Below, piece after piece: positions 35,197-42,626 of a stretch of 64,000 bases of DNA (position 1 is its first letter; every line of letters begins with the position of its first letter). This DNA comes from Actinocorallia herbida (GTDB lineage: Bacteria > Actinomycetota > Actinomycetes > Streptosporangiales > Streptosporangiaceae), in the NCBI RefSeq assembly GCF_003751225.1, contig NZ_RJKE01000001.1, positions 5,642,001 to 5,706,000 of the forward strand. Direction: 5' to 3'. Both the position numbers and the translations under genes were made by a program. The notes below the pieces were generated by a model. That model was not told the DNA's origin and made no database searches. It saw nothing but the letters and a program-made list of their open reading frames with translations.

Positions 35197-35225
35197 TGCT
35201 CCGGCCTGCCGGGCAGGCCGGAGCA
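35197..35225 (-). terminator. Intercistronic hairpin between receptor and permease genes
   Basis: Fourteen-base perfect arms starting TGCTCCGGCC around one central base, in the gap after the receptor stop. Such a hairpin usually partially terminates or stabilises the upstream message, giving more receptor than permease. Confidence 0.7.
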
Positions 35226-35232
35226 TCCGGTC

Positions 35233-36795
35233 CTACTTGCTCAGCCAGAGACCGTCGGCCAGGAGGGAGCCCGTGCCGTACAGGTCGAGGCCGCCGACCT
35301 TCGTGCCCGCCACGGCGACCAGCGGCTCGCGCTGGTAGAAGATGCCGGGGACGAGCTCCACCAGCCGCTGGACGGCGGTCGTGTAGACGTCCTTGCGGGC
35401 GTCACCGGCGGCCGTGCTGCTTCCGGCCTTGAGCGCGTCGTCGAGCCGGCCGTCGTCGATGCCGACGGAGTTGCGCGGCGACGTGCTCAGGAAGGCCCGG
35501 GCGACCGCCGGGTCCGGGTCCTGGAAGGTGACCGCGGCGACCGTGGCGTCGAAGTCGTGCTTGCCGAGGATGCGGCCCGTGTCGGCCCACTCCGCGACCT
35601 CCACCTCGACGGTCACGTTCTTGTACCGGCTCAGCTGGGCCTGGACGGCCTCGGCGATCTTCTCGCTGCCCTGGAAGGTCGTGAACGTGAACGACACCGG
35701 CTTCCCCGCGGCGGCGAGCTGGTCGAACATCTGCTGCGCCTTCGCCTTGTCGTACGAGTGCAGCTTGATGTCGTTGTAGAGCGGGCTGCTCTTGGGGAAG
35801 AAGGTGTCGGCCACCTCTCCGTTGCCCTGGTTGATCGCCAGGTTGAGCGCGTCCAGGTCGAGGGCGGCGCTGACGGCCTGACGCGCGGCCAGATCGTCGA
35901 ACGGCGCACGCGCCTGGTTGAGGGCGATGTACTGGCCGCCGCCGACCGGTTCGACGTCGACCTGAAGGCCCGCCGTCCGGGCCTTCGCCACCACGCCCCA
36001 GTCCTCGATCATCGAGACGTCGGCGCCGCCGGCCTGGAGGCTGTTGAACCGCTGGTCGGCCTTGGACGAGAAGGTGATGTCGATCCCGTCGAGGTAGGGC
36101 TTCGGCGCGTTCCAGTACGAGGGGTTCCTGGTCAGCGACAGCGCCCCGCCGCGCGTCCAGTCCTTCAGGGCGAACGGTCCGGCGCCGACCGGGTCGGCGT
36201 CGAAGGCCTGCGCGCCGTTCTTCAGCACGGCCGGTGAGGCGATCCAGTCCAGCGAGGAGAGGATGACGTTGCCGCCGAACCGGGGCGTCGGCCGGGTGAG
36301 CGTCACCTTGAGGGTCGTGCCGTCCTCCACCTCGGTGCTCGCGATGAGCGAGGCGTCCTGGATGGAGTTGCTGCCGAGCGTGGGGTCCTTCAGACGGTCC
36401 CAGTTGTACTTGACCGCGGCGGCGTCCAGCGGTGTGCCGTCGGAGAACTTCAACCCGGCGCGCAGGGTGAGCACGAAGGTCTTGCCGCTGTCGGACGTCG
36501 TGAAGCCCTCCGCCATGTCCCCGGAGACCTCGCCCGTCTCCGGGTCGTTGGTGAGGAGCGTTCCGTACAGGGCGTTGCCGAGCAGGGCCTGGCCGCGGTT
36601 GTTGTTCTGGAGGATCGCCGGGTCCAGATTGTGGGGCTCGCTGACGAGCACCGCCCGGAGTACGCCGCCGGAGACCGGATCGCCGGACGGGCCGCTCGCG
36701 TGCCCCGTCGATCCGCTGGTACCGCCGCAGGCCGCGAGGAGCAGCGCCAGTGGACCGGCGACCGCGGCCACCCGCATTCGTGGGCTTCCGAACAT
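35233..36795 (-). CDS. ABC transporter substrate-binding lipoprotein (SBP_bac_5/DppA type)
   Basis: An extracellular, lipid-anchored receptor of 520 residues. A short N-terminus with Arg, the hydrophobic run VAGPLALLLAAC and Cys23 form a lipobox; a Ser/Gly-rich linker follows. The family signature lies around LTLRAGLKFSDGTPLDAAAV. AAGGGA precedes ATG 36795. It is first in a six-gene operon running to 30243. Members of this family bind peptides, nickel, opines or oligosaccharides; here the neighbours suggest an aromatic compound or conjugate (inference). Confidence 0.92.
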   Translation of the reverse strand: MFGSPRMRVAAVAGPLALLLAACGGTSGSTGHASGPSGDPVSGGVLRAVLVSEPHNLDPAILQNNNRGQALLGNALYGTLLTNDPETGEVSGDMAEGFTTSDSGKTFVLTLRAGLKFSDGTPLDAAAVKYNWDRLKDPTLGSNSIQDASLIASTEVEDGTTLKVTLTRPTPRFGGNVILSSLDWIASPAVLKNGAQAFDADPVGAGPFALKDWTRGGALSLTRNPSYWNAPKPYLDGIDITFSSKADQRFNSLQAGGADVSMIEDWGVVAKARTAGLQVDVEPVGGGQYIALNQARAPFDDLAARQAVSAALDLDALNLAINQGNGEVADTFFPKSSPLYNDIKLHSYDKAKAQQMFDQLAAAGKPVSFTFTTFQGSEKIAEAVQAQLSRYKNVTVEVEVAEWADTGRILGKHDFDATVAAVTFQDPDPAVARAFLSTSPRNSVGIDDGRLDDALKAGSSTAAGDARKDVYTTAVQRLVELVPGIFYQREPLVAVAGTKVGGLDLYGTGSLLADGLWLSK

Positions 36796-36872
36796 GGTTG
36801 TCCCTTCAGAAGAAGCAGCTGGGGTGGGTGGGGTGGGAACTGCTGGGGCCGACTCCTGAACGGCGGTACTTC

Positions 36873-36896
36873 CGGCCTGATCCGCGGATCAGGCCG
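36873..36896. promoter_or_regulatory. 24-base perfect palindrome in the leader of the ABC operon
   Basis: A perfect palindrome centred on GATCCGCGGATC, about 80 bases before the receptor start and downstream of the IclR-type box. It could be an operator for a second regulator or form a leader hairpin. Confidence 0.5.
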
Positions 36897-36971
36897 ACTC
36901 TCCGCGACTGCCGGGGATTACGTGCTCCAGGTCACACGATGGCTCTCGATGATCTGTAAGTCAAGACATAT

Positions 36972-36988
36972 GTCCTGATATACAGAAC
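36972..36988. promoter_or_regulatory. IclR-type box A, GTCCTGATATACAGAAC
   Basis: One of five copies of GTCCTG-N5-CAGGAC (one mismatch here), 177 bases before the start of the ABC-importer operon. Confidence 0.6.
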
Positions 36989-37002
36989 ATTCGAATAAGC
37001 CG

Positions 37003-37401
37003 TTATGGGGCTGGCAGACGCACGAAGACGACACCGTCGACCACTTCCACTGGGTAGGTGGGAATGGGCCCCCGGGCGGGCTCGCCGGCGTCCGTCCCGG
37101 TGCGCAGCGAGAACCGCGCCAAGTGCAGAGCGCACTCGATCTCGCACGTCGCCGGCAGGATCCGCCCGGTGTCGAGCCACCAGGGCCGGTGTGTGCAGCG
37201 GTTGCCGACGGCGAAGATCTCCCCGTCGCAGGCGAGCGTGAGGATCTCGTGCCCGCCCGTCTTGGTGACGACGCGTTCGCCGTCCCGCAGAAACCGGCTG
37301 ACCGGACCGACCTCGACGAGAGCGCTCCCGCTCCCCCGCCTCGGCGAGGCCGTGTCCGTGTCGACCGCGTCGGAGCCGCTGTCGTGATCAAGGTGATCCA
37401 C
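37003..37401 (-). CDS. Rieske [2Fe-2S] ferredoxin
   Basis: A 132-residue electron carrier. Cluster ligands are Cys69-Thr-His71 and Cys90-Ala-Leu-His93 (RCTHRPWWLDTG and ECALHLARF). Such ferredoxins feed electrons to ring-hydroxylating dioxygenases, but no oxygenase alpha/beta subunits or reductase are in the window, so it either serves enzymes elsewhere or one of the nearby enzymes. The second motif has CALH in place of the common CPLH or CPWH. GGAGGGAG precedes GTG 37401, 15 bases after the hydrolase stop; it is the last gene of a four-gene operon. Confidence 0.85.
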   Translation of the reverse strand: MDHLDHDSGSDAVDTDTASPRRGSGSALVEVGPVSRFLRDGERVVTKTGGHEILTLACDGEIFAVGNRCTHRPWWLDTGRILPATCEIECALHLARFSLRTGTDAGEPARGPIPTYPVEVVDGVVFVRLPAP

Positions 37402-37416
37402 GACGTTCTCCCTCCA

Positions 37417-38190
37417 TCACGCGCGCGCGGCGCTCCCTCCGCCGCGCAGATGCTCATCGAACAGGTGCAGCACCCGGTGCCAGGTCCTGCCGCCCGGGTC
37501 CGCATGGTCGTCGATCCGCGCCTTGGCGAGGAACCCGTGCCCGAGGCCGGGGAGGATCTCGTACGCGAACTCCGGGTTGGCCTTCTCGGCGAGGCCGGCA
37601 TATTCGCGGACGTGGTCCAGGCCCACCCCGTGGTCCTCCTCGCCCCAGAAGGCGAGGACCGGTCCTCGCTGGCTCTCGACCACGTCGATCGGGCGGGGCG
37701 GCGGCATCACGATCGTCGGCTGGGGCACCGGGAAGCCGTAGTAGGCGACCGTGACCATGTCGCCGCGGGCCGAGGCGAGATCCAGCGCGAACGTGCCGCC
37801 CATGCAGAATCCGACCGACCCGACGCGGGCCGCGCCCGTACGCTCGGCCAGCCAGCCGCACGCGTCGCCGAGGTCGCGCAGCGTCCGCGCCTCGTCGAGC
37901 CGCGCCCGGCGGGCGAAGGCGCTTTCGAGGTCAGGCCCCGCCACCGGGCCCTGGCGGAAGAAGTAGTCCGGCAGCAGGACCGTGTGGCCGGCGCCGGCCA
38001 GCCGGGCCGCGAGCGCCTCATAGAACGGGCTCGGACCGTGGATGTCCGCGATGACGACGATGCCCGGTCCCGCACGCCCACCGGTGAAGAGCGTGCCCGG
38101 CATCGCCTCGCCGCCCGCCACCGGCACCCGGACCTCCGACCGGTCGACGACGGGCGTCTCCTGGCCTTCTGGGACCTCGGTATGGCACAT
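37417..38190 (-). CDS. Dienelactone hydrolase family protein
   Basis: An alpha/beta hydrolase of 257 residues with the dienelactone hydrolase elbow GFCMGG (Cys129 nucleophile), Asp in GEEDHG and His in GLGHGF. The classical enzyme opens dienelactone to maleylacetate in chloro- or hydroxy-aromatic catabolism; relatives open other lactones. AGGAGG precedes ATG 38190. It lies between the decarboxylase-like gene and the Rieske ferredoxin in one operon, supporting a role on a ring-cleavage lactone. Confidence 0.86.
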   Translation of the reverse strand: MCHTEVPEGQETPVVDRSEVRVPVAGGEAMPGTLFTGGRAGPGIVVIADIHGPSPFYEALAARLAGAGHTVLLPDYFFRQGPVAGPDLESAFARRARLDEARTLRDLGDACGWLAERTGAARVGSVGFCMGGTFALDLASARGDMVTVAYYGFPVPQPTIVMPPPRPIDVVESQRGPVLAFWGEEDHGVGLDHVREYAGLAEKANPEFAYEILPGLGHGFLAKARIDDHADPGGRTWHRVLHLFDEHLRGGGSAARA

Positions 38191-38214
38191 CGGTCTTCCT
38201 CCTCTGTCTCTCGC

Positions 38215-39204
38215 TCAGAGCGACGCCGTCGAAGGCGCACGCAGGAACAGCTCGTCCACGTCGAGCCGGCGGGGTGTGATCGACTGGTCGGCGCAGTGGT
38301 CGAGGAACAGCTCGATCGTGGGGCGGTTCGGTTCGACGCCGTACGGCCAGAAGTCCTCGCCGATCAGATCGCGCGCACGCGCCGCGTTCGCCGCGGCCCA
38401 GGGCAGCGGGTAACTCGGGACCACGGCGCTCAGCGCCCGCCTGATGGAACGGTCCTTCGCCTCGGTGAACATCCGCTCCAGCTCGAAGGAGAAACCGGGG
38501 TGGGCGTCATGGAACTCCCGGCGCACGACGAGCACATGCATGATCGGGAAGATCCCGGACCTCTTGGCGTACTCCATCTCGTCGAAGGTGTGCTTCTTGA
38601 ACAGCCGCCTGACCCGCCGATCCCTCCGCTCGACGCTCGCCGGCGGACGCGCGCTGATGACCGCGTCCACCTCTCCGTCCAGCAGCAGCCGGTCCAGCGT
38701 GGCCTCGGGCTCGGACCGGATCCGGAAGCCTTCGAAACCGATCTCGACCGGCTCTTTGCGGCCGGGCTCGTCCACCCCCGCCTGGATCCACTCGATCGAC
38801 CGGGGGTCGACGCCGAACTCCGAGGCGAGGAGGCCGCGCACGTAGACCCCGGCCGTCTGCGCCCAGGCCGGGATGCCGACGCGCCGGCCGGCCAGGTCGG
38901 CGGGCTCGCCGACGGGGCCGTCGGACCGCACGTAGATCGCCCCGTGCCGGAACGCCCGGGCGGGGAAGACGGGCAGGACCACGAGCGAGTCGTCGCCCTG
39001 CCCCCGCAGCGCGGCCGCGACCGCGAACGACATCTCCGCCGCGTCCCACTCTCCCCCTTCGAGGAAACGGGAGAAGACCTCCTCCGGCGAGCCCGCCACG
39101 GTCACGTCGAGCTCCAGTGCCCCGCTCGTGACGCCGCCGGTCCACAGGTCCCGCGTGTGGTCGTAGTCGCCGACGCCGACCGCGAGCCGTTCGAGTGCCG
39201 TCAT
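38215..39204 (-). CDS. 4,5-dihydroxyphthalate decarboxylase (Pht5)-like protein 2, PBP2 fold
   Basis: A paralogue (329 residues) of 30243-31202 with the same landmarks: GDYDHTRDLWTGGV, WDAAEMSFAVAAAL, LPVFPARAFRHGAIYV and DLAGRRVGIPAWAQ. It has no signal peptide. ATG 39204 is 5 bases after the VOC protein 2 stop; a GTG 12 bases earlier overlaps that gene and is less likely. Each of the two copies lives near a VOC protein of one subfamily, suggesting the pair acts in succession. The alternative annotation as substrate-binding protein is weak because there is no export signal. Confidence 0.75.
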   Translation of the reverse strand: MTALERLAVGVGDYDHTRDLWTGGVTSGALELDVTVAGSPEEVFSRFLEGGEWDAAEMSFAVAAALRGQGDDSLVVLPVFPARAFRHGAIYVRSDGPVGEPADLAGRRVGIPAWAQTAGVYVRGLLASEFGVDPRSIEWIQAGVDEPGRKEPVEIGFEGFRIRSEPEATLDRLLLDGEVDAVISARPPASVERRDRRVRRLFKKHTFDEMEYAKRSGIFPIMHVLVVRREFHDAHPGFSFELERMFTEAKDRSIRRALSAVVPSYPLPWAAANAARARDLIGEDFWPYGVEPNRPTIELFLDHCADQSITPRRLDVDELFLRAPSTASL

Positions 39205-39209
39205 GCGGT

Positions 39210-39611
39210 TCACCACTCCCGATCGGGGTGCCAGGTGAACTCGACCCGGTGCCCGTCCGGGTCGCTGACGCTGCCCGTCTTGGAGAGGTCGTGCCCGCGG
39301 AACGGCTCCTCGATGTACCGCTCACCGATCTCGTCCAGGTGCGCGACGAACGCGTCCCAGTCTTCGACCTCGATCGCGAAGTGGATCAGGCCGGTGGCCT
39401 CCGCGCCCTTCTCGACCGGGCGGAAGTGGAGGTCGAAGTTGCCGTTGGTGAGGAGCATGGTGCCGCGCGGCGGAGGGTTCACCGGCTCGACGCGGGTCAT
39501 CCCGAACACCCTGCCGTACCACTCCTGGGTGGCCTTGAGGTCGACCGTCGGAAAGTTGACGTGGTGGAGGCTGTGGCTGGGGGACTTGACCGTCCCTGAT
39601 ATTGCGGACAT
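39210..39611 (-). CDS. VOC-family (extradiol dioxygenase/glyoxalase fold) protein 2
   Basis: 133 residues, the same subfamily as 28250-28678, with likely metal ligands His17 (LHHVNFPTVD), His77 (LIHFAIEV) and Glu124 (HRVEFTW). ATG 39611 follows AAAGGA. It heads the operon VOC - decarboxylase-like - dienelactone hydrolase - Rieske ferredoxin. An extradiol ring cleavage or an isomerisation next to a decarboxylase is the likely job, substrate unknown. Confidence 0.82.
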   Translation of the reverse strand: MSAISGTVKSPSHSLHHVNFPTVDLKATQEWYGRVFGMTRVEPVNPPPRGTMLLTNGNFDLHFRPVEKGAEATGLIHFAIEVEDWDAFVAHLDEIGERYIEEPFRGHDLSKTGSVSDPDGHRVEFTWHPDREW

Positions 39612-39812
39612 CGTATTCCTTTCACTTCTGAATTGTTCAACGCTCGTCGTTCCGGGCACGAACGTGCCCATCCAACTTTACGGTTGCCGACGGGCAGATC
39701 GCCTTATATATCACTGATTCAAGACCAGACCGTGGTGGTCCACAATGACGCGTTGGTCAATCAATGGATGCACGATCGGATGCCGCGGAAGCCTCGCGGA
39801 AATGCTCCGTGC

Positions 39813-40307
39813 TCAGGAGACCGGCTGGTAATCCGGTCCGCCGTCGGCGAGGAGCCGCTCGGCCTCCGCATAGATCTGGTCGACGGGCAGGTCGAGGTTC
39901 AAGGTCTTGCGGAACGGCTGCCGCACATCCCTGTCGATTCTGAGATAGACCTCGTTGCGGTTGCCCTCGGGGTCGAAGAAGTAGATCCCGAAGGCGTTTC
40001 CGTGGGTGACCTCCTGCTGCACCTCGATGCCGAGTTCACGGAACCGCTCGTGGAATCCGATGATGTCCTCCAGAGACTCGACCCGCCACGAGATCTGGTG
40101 CTGCATCTTCTCCCCGATCGCCGCCGTCCGGCCCTTCTGCAGGACGAACTCGTGATGCTCCACCTCGGGGCGGGCACTGAGGAAGACGATGCCGAATTCC
40201 TCGTCCTCGTCCGTCACCCGAAGTCCGAGAAGGCCGGTGTAGAACTCCTTCATCACCCCCAGATCATTGACCCAAAGGCCGGTGTGTCCCAGTTCCACTA
40301 TGGCCAT
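39813..40307 (-). CDS. VOC-family protein 3, catechol 2,3-dioxygenase-like
   Basis: 164 residues with likely metal ligands His8 (LGHTGLWVND), His70 (QHQISWRV) and Glu119 (RNEVYLRI). It is more like the one-domain catechol-dioxygenase group than the other two VOC proteins here. GAGGGG precedes ATG 40307. It is transcribed away from an IclR-type box about 130 bases upstream, so its control differs from the following VOC operon. Confidence 0.8.
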   Translation of the reverse strand: MAIVELGHTGLWVNDLGVMKEFYTGLLGLRVTDEDEEFGIVFLSARPEVEHHEFVLQKGRTAAIGEKMQHQISWRVESLEDIIGFHERFRELGIEVQQEVTHGNAFGIYFFDPEGNRNEVYLRIDRDVRQPFRKTLNLDLPVDQIYAEAERLLADGGPDYQPVS

Positions 40308-40438
40308 GCCAGCTCATCCCCTCGTGATTCGGCTGCGAACCGGTGGCCGCCACTCGGCGAATATCTCTATCCGGTTCGTCCTGTCGGTTAAACGACCCGA
40401 CATCACCCAATCACGGTCGGCGGCCCGATCGTCCGGCT

Positions 40439-40455
40439 GTCCTATGATCCAGGAC
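40439..40455. promoter_or_regulatory. IclR-type box B, GTCCTATGATCCAGGAC
   Basis: Matches GTCCTG-N5-CAGGAC with one mismatch, in the 264-base gap between VOC protein 3 and the IclR gene, which holds no gene. Confidence 0.6.
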
Positions 40456-40571
40456 ACCCCCTGGACGGGTTTCGCATTGCCATCGATCTTCGGGAATCTC
40501 TCTCGCCGCGAATCCGATCGGGCATGCCCGGCGCCCTGCAATTCGCAGGAGGCCGTACCGGGGAAAGAGCC

Positions 40572-41357
40572 TCAAGATGCGGGGGCGGCGAGCCGTTTCG
40601 CGATCTCGGCGGCCGCGGTACGGACGCCCTTCTCCATCTCGCTCGCCCGCGCGGCCGTCAGGCGCGACACGGGGACGGCGACGCTCACCCCGGCGCGCAC
40701 CTCGCCGTCCCTGCCGAACACCGGCGCCGCCACTCCGACGATGCCCTCGTCGAGTTCTCCGCTCGCGACCGCGACGCCCCGGGTGCGGATCCGCCTGAGC
40801 CGGGTCATCAGCTCGTCGGGATCGGTGAGCGTGCGGCTCGTCAGCTTCGTCAGCGGCTGCTCACTGAGAACGGAACGGATGTCGTCCTGGTCCTCCCACG
40901 CCAGCAGCACCATCGCCGCCGCCCCGGCGTTGATCGGGAAGATGTGGCCGCGCTCGTAGGAGAGCGGGACCGGGCCGGCCTTCCCGACCCGGTCGAGGCA
41001 CACGACGACCGAGCCGGACCTGCGTGTCAGGAGAACCGTCTCATGCAGGTCGTCGCACAGCCGCCGCATGACCGGACGCGCCGCGGTGTCCAGGCCGAGT
41101 CCCCTTCGCGCCAGCCGGGCGAGGTCGAAGACGCGCGGACCGATGCGGAACCCCGCCGGCCCCTCTTCTACGAGGCCCGCCGCCAACAGACTCTGCAGAT
41201 AACGATACGCCGTGGATCGGGCGACGCCCAGTTGCCGAGCGATCTCCGCTCCGGACAGCGCCAGCCGCTCATCGGTATAAAGCAGCAGGATGTCCAGAGC
41301 TCGGTCGGCCGTCGAGTTGCGCTCCCGGTAGGAGCTGCGAGCCACAGATCCTGTCAT
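40572..41357 (-). CDS. IclR-family transcriptional regulator 1
   Basis: A 261-residue regulator: winged helix (about 15-70, LSGAEIARQLGVARSTAYRY) and IclR effector domain (about 85-255, GAAAMVLLAW, ELDEGIVGVAAPVFGRDGEV). Paralogue of 44323-45096; they share RERNSTADRALD near the start. ATG 41357 (MTGSV) is preferred because the paralogue starts with the same codons and the IclR-type box overlaps it; longer starts at 41387 or 41369 are possible. No ribosome site is seen, so the message may be leaderless. IclR proteins commonly control aromatic catabolic operons beside them. Confidence 0.87.
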   Translation of the reverse strand: MTGSVARSSYRERNSTADRALDILLLYTDERLALSGAEIARQLGVARSTAYRYLQSLLAAGLVEEGPAGFRIGPRVFDLARLARRGLGLDTAARPVMRRLCDDLHETVLLTRRSGSVVVCLDRVGKAGPVPLSYERGHIFPINAGAAAMVLLAWEDQDDIRSVLSEQPLTKLTSRTLTDPDELMTRLRRIRTRGVAVASGELDEGIVGVAAPVFGRDGEVRAGVSVAVPVSRLTAARASEMEKGVRTAAAEIAKRLAAPAS

Positions 41358-41364
41358 GTAGGAC
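41348..41364. promoter_or_regulatory. IclR-type box C over the start of IclR gene 1
   Basis: ATCCTGTCATGTAGGAC: two mismatches from TCCTG/CAGGA-type arms, overlapping the ATG of IclR gene 1, the same position as box E in IclR gene 2. Confidence 0.5.
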
Positions 41365-41420
41365 ACCATACTCGTGGCTCGCGTCAATGGGGAGACATCA
41401 CTCCAGGGTTATACGCCAGG

Positions 41421-42569
41421 TCAGATCGGCTCGATCAGCGACTGCCGCATGCGGATGCCCATCTCCTGCGGATCGAAGTCCGGCGTCGGGTCGAACTCCC
41501 ACTGACGGGCCTTGTAGCCGTAGTCGACGACCAGCTTGCACCGCTCGTACCGTCGCCGCGTGTAGGCCGTCAGGGCCTGCTCCAGGGGCAGGCCACCGCC
41601 GAGGCACTCCGTCAGCACGATGCCGTCCTCGATGGCCTGGGCCGCGCCCTGCGCGGTGTTCGGCGTGACGGCGTGGGCCGCGTCGCCGATCAGGACGACC
41701 CTGCCCTTGTGCCAAGGAGCCGGAGCGAGCAGCCACTCCTCGGGGCGCAGCACGATCTCCGCACCGGTGTCGACGTAATGGTCGCGCACGACTCCCGAGG
41801 GACCTCCGAAGCCGGCGAGTTCCCGCTTGAGGATCGCCCGCAGCTCGTCCCCCGACGGTCGCACCGCCCGGTCCCAGACGATGTTGACGAAGAGGTAGCC
41901 GAGGTCCTCGGCGAGCGGGACCATGCCCACGCCGATCCGCTCGCCGCGCTCGTTCCTGCCCTCCTGGCGGACGATCGCGTCCATCTCGGGGAGACGCGGG
42001 ATGTTGATCCGGAGCACCGACTTGCCGGTGTACCGCGGCTCCTGCGGTGCGTCGAAGACATGGCCGCGCACCACCGAGCGCACGCCGTCCGCGCCGACCA
42101 CCAGGTCCACCGTCCGGGTGGTGCCGTCGGTGAGGCCCACCTCGGCCCGATCGTGGAACTGCTTGATCTCGGTGATCGTCTTGTCGTACTCGATGGACGC
42201 GCCGACCGCGCGGGCCCTGTCGGTGAGGATGGCGTGCAGCCGCGGACGGGTGATGCCGTTCATCGCCGGGAAGTCGAAGCCCGGGATCTTCGGTCCGGGG
42301 ATGGTGCTGACCAGGTTCCCGTCCATGTCGTACATGCGGTTCATGAACTCGGCCGGGTAACCCTGCTCGATGCACTGCCGGGCGCAGCCGATCGCGTCGA
42401 GCGCGCGGAGCTGGTTGGGCGCCTGGATGATCCCGACCCCGTAGACCGAGGAGTGCAGCGTGGGCTGGATCTCGATCACGGTGGCCTCGTGGCCTGCGTC
42501 CGCGAGGGCGATCGCGGTCGCGAGCCCGCCGATCCCCGCGCCGACGATCAGCACTCTTGCGTTGGGCAT
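41421..42569 (-). CDS. FAD-dependent aromatic monooxygenase 1
   Basis: A class A flavoprotein hydroxylase of 382 residues: FAD motif GAGIGGLATAIALADAG, DG motif VGADGVRSVVRG, GD motif VVLIGDAAHAVTPNTAQGAA. It would add OH to a phenolic ring using NAD(P)H and O2. The sequence style resembles salicylate- and 6-hydroxynicotinate-hydroxylase relatives, including flavonoid FdeE-like enzymes. AGGAGG precedes ATG 42569, 57 bases after monooxygenase 2 in the same operon. Two hydroxylases in a row suggest stepwise activation of a ring before extradiol cleavage (inference). Confidence 0.86.
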   Translation of the reverse strand: MPNARVLIVGAGIGGLATAIALADAGHEATVIEIQPTLHSSVYGVGIIQAPNQLRALDAIGCARQCIEQGYPAEFMNRMYDMDGNLVSTIPGPKIPGFDFPAMNGITRPRLHAILTDRARAVGASIEYDKTITEIKQFHDRAEVGLTDGTTRTVDLVVGADGVRSVVRGHVFDAPQEPRYTGKSVLRINIPRLPEMDAIVRQEGRNERGERIGVGMVPLAEDLGYLFVNIVWDRAVRPSGDELRAILKRELAGFGGPSGVVRDHYVDTGAEIVLRPEEWLLAPAPWHKGRVVLIGDAAHAVTPNTAQGAAQAIEDGIVLTECLGGGLPLEQALTAYTRRRYERCKLVVDYGYKARQWEFDPTPDFDPQEMGIRMRQSLIEPI

Positions 42570-42626
42570 AAGAACCTCCTCTTGGTTGGTGGGCGTGAGT
42601 CCGGCGGGCGCCGGCCTCCGCCGCTG

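Noticed and set aside
35197-35225. Reading the intercistronic palindrome as a phage attachment site
   Set aside because: Perfect symmetry right after a stop codon fits an RNA hairpin; no integrase or second copy is present.
37123-39717. Long + strand frame of about 864 codons
   Set aside because: Antisense to the Rieske, dienelactone hydrolase, decarboxylase-like and VOC genes, all with intact motifs.
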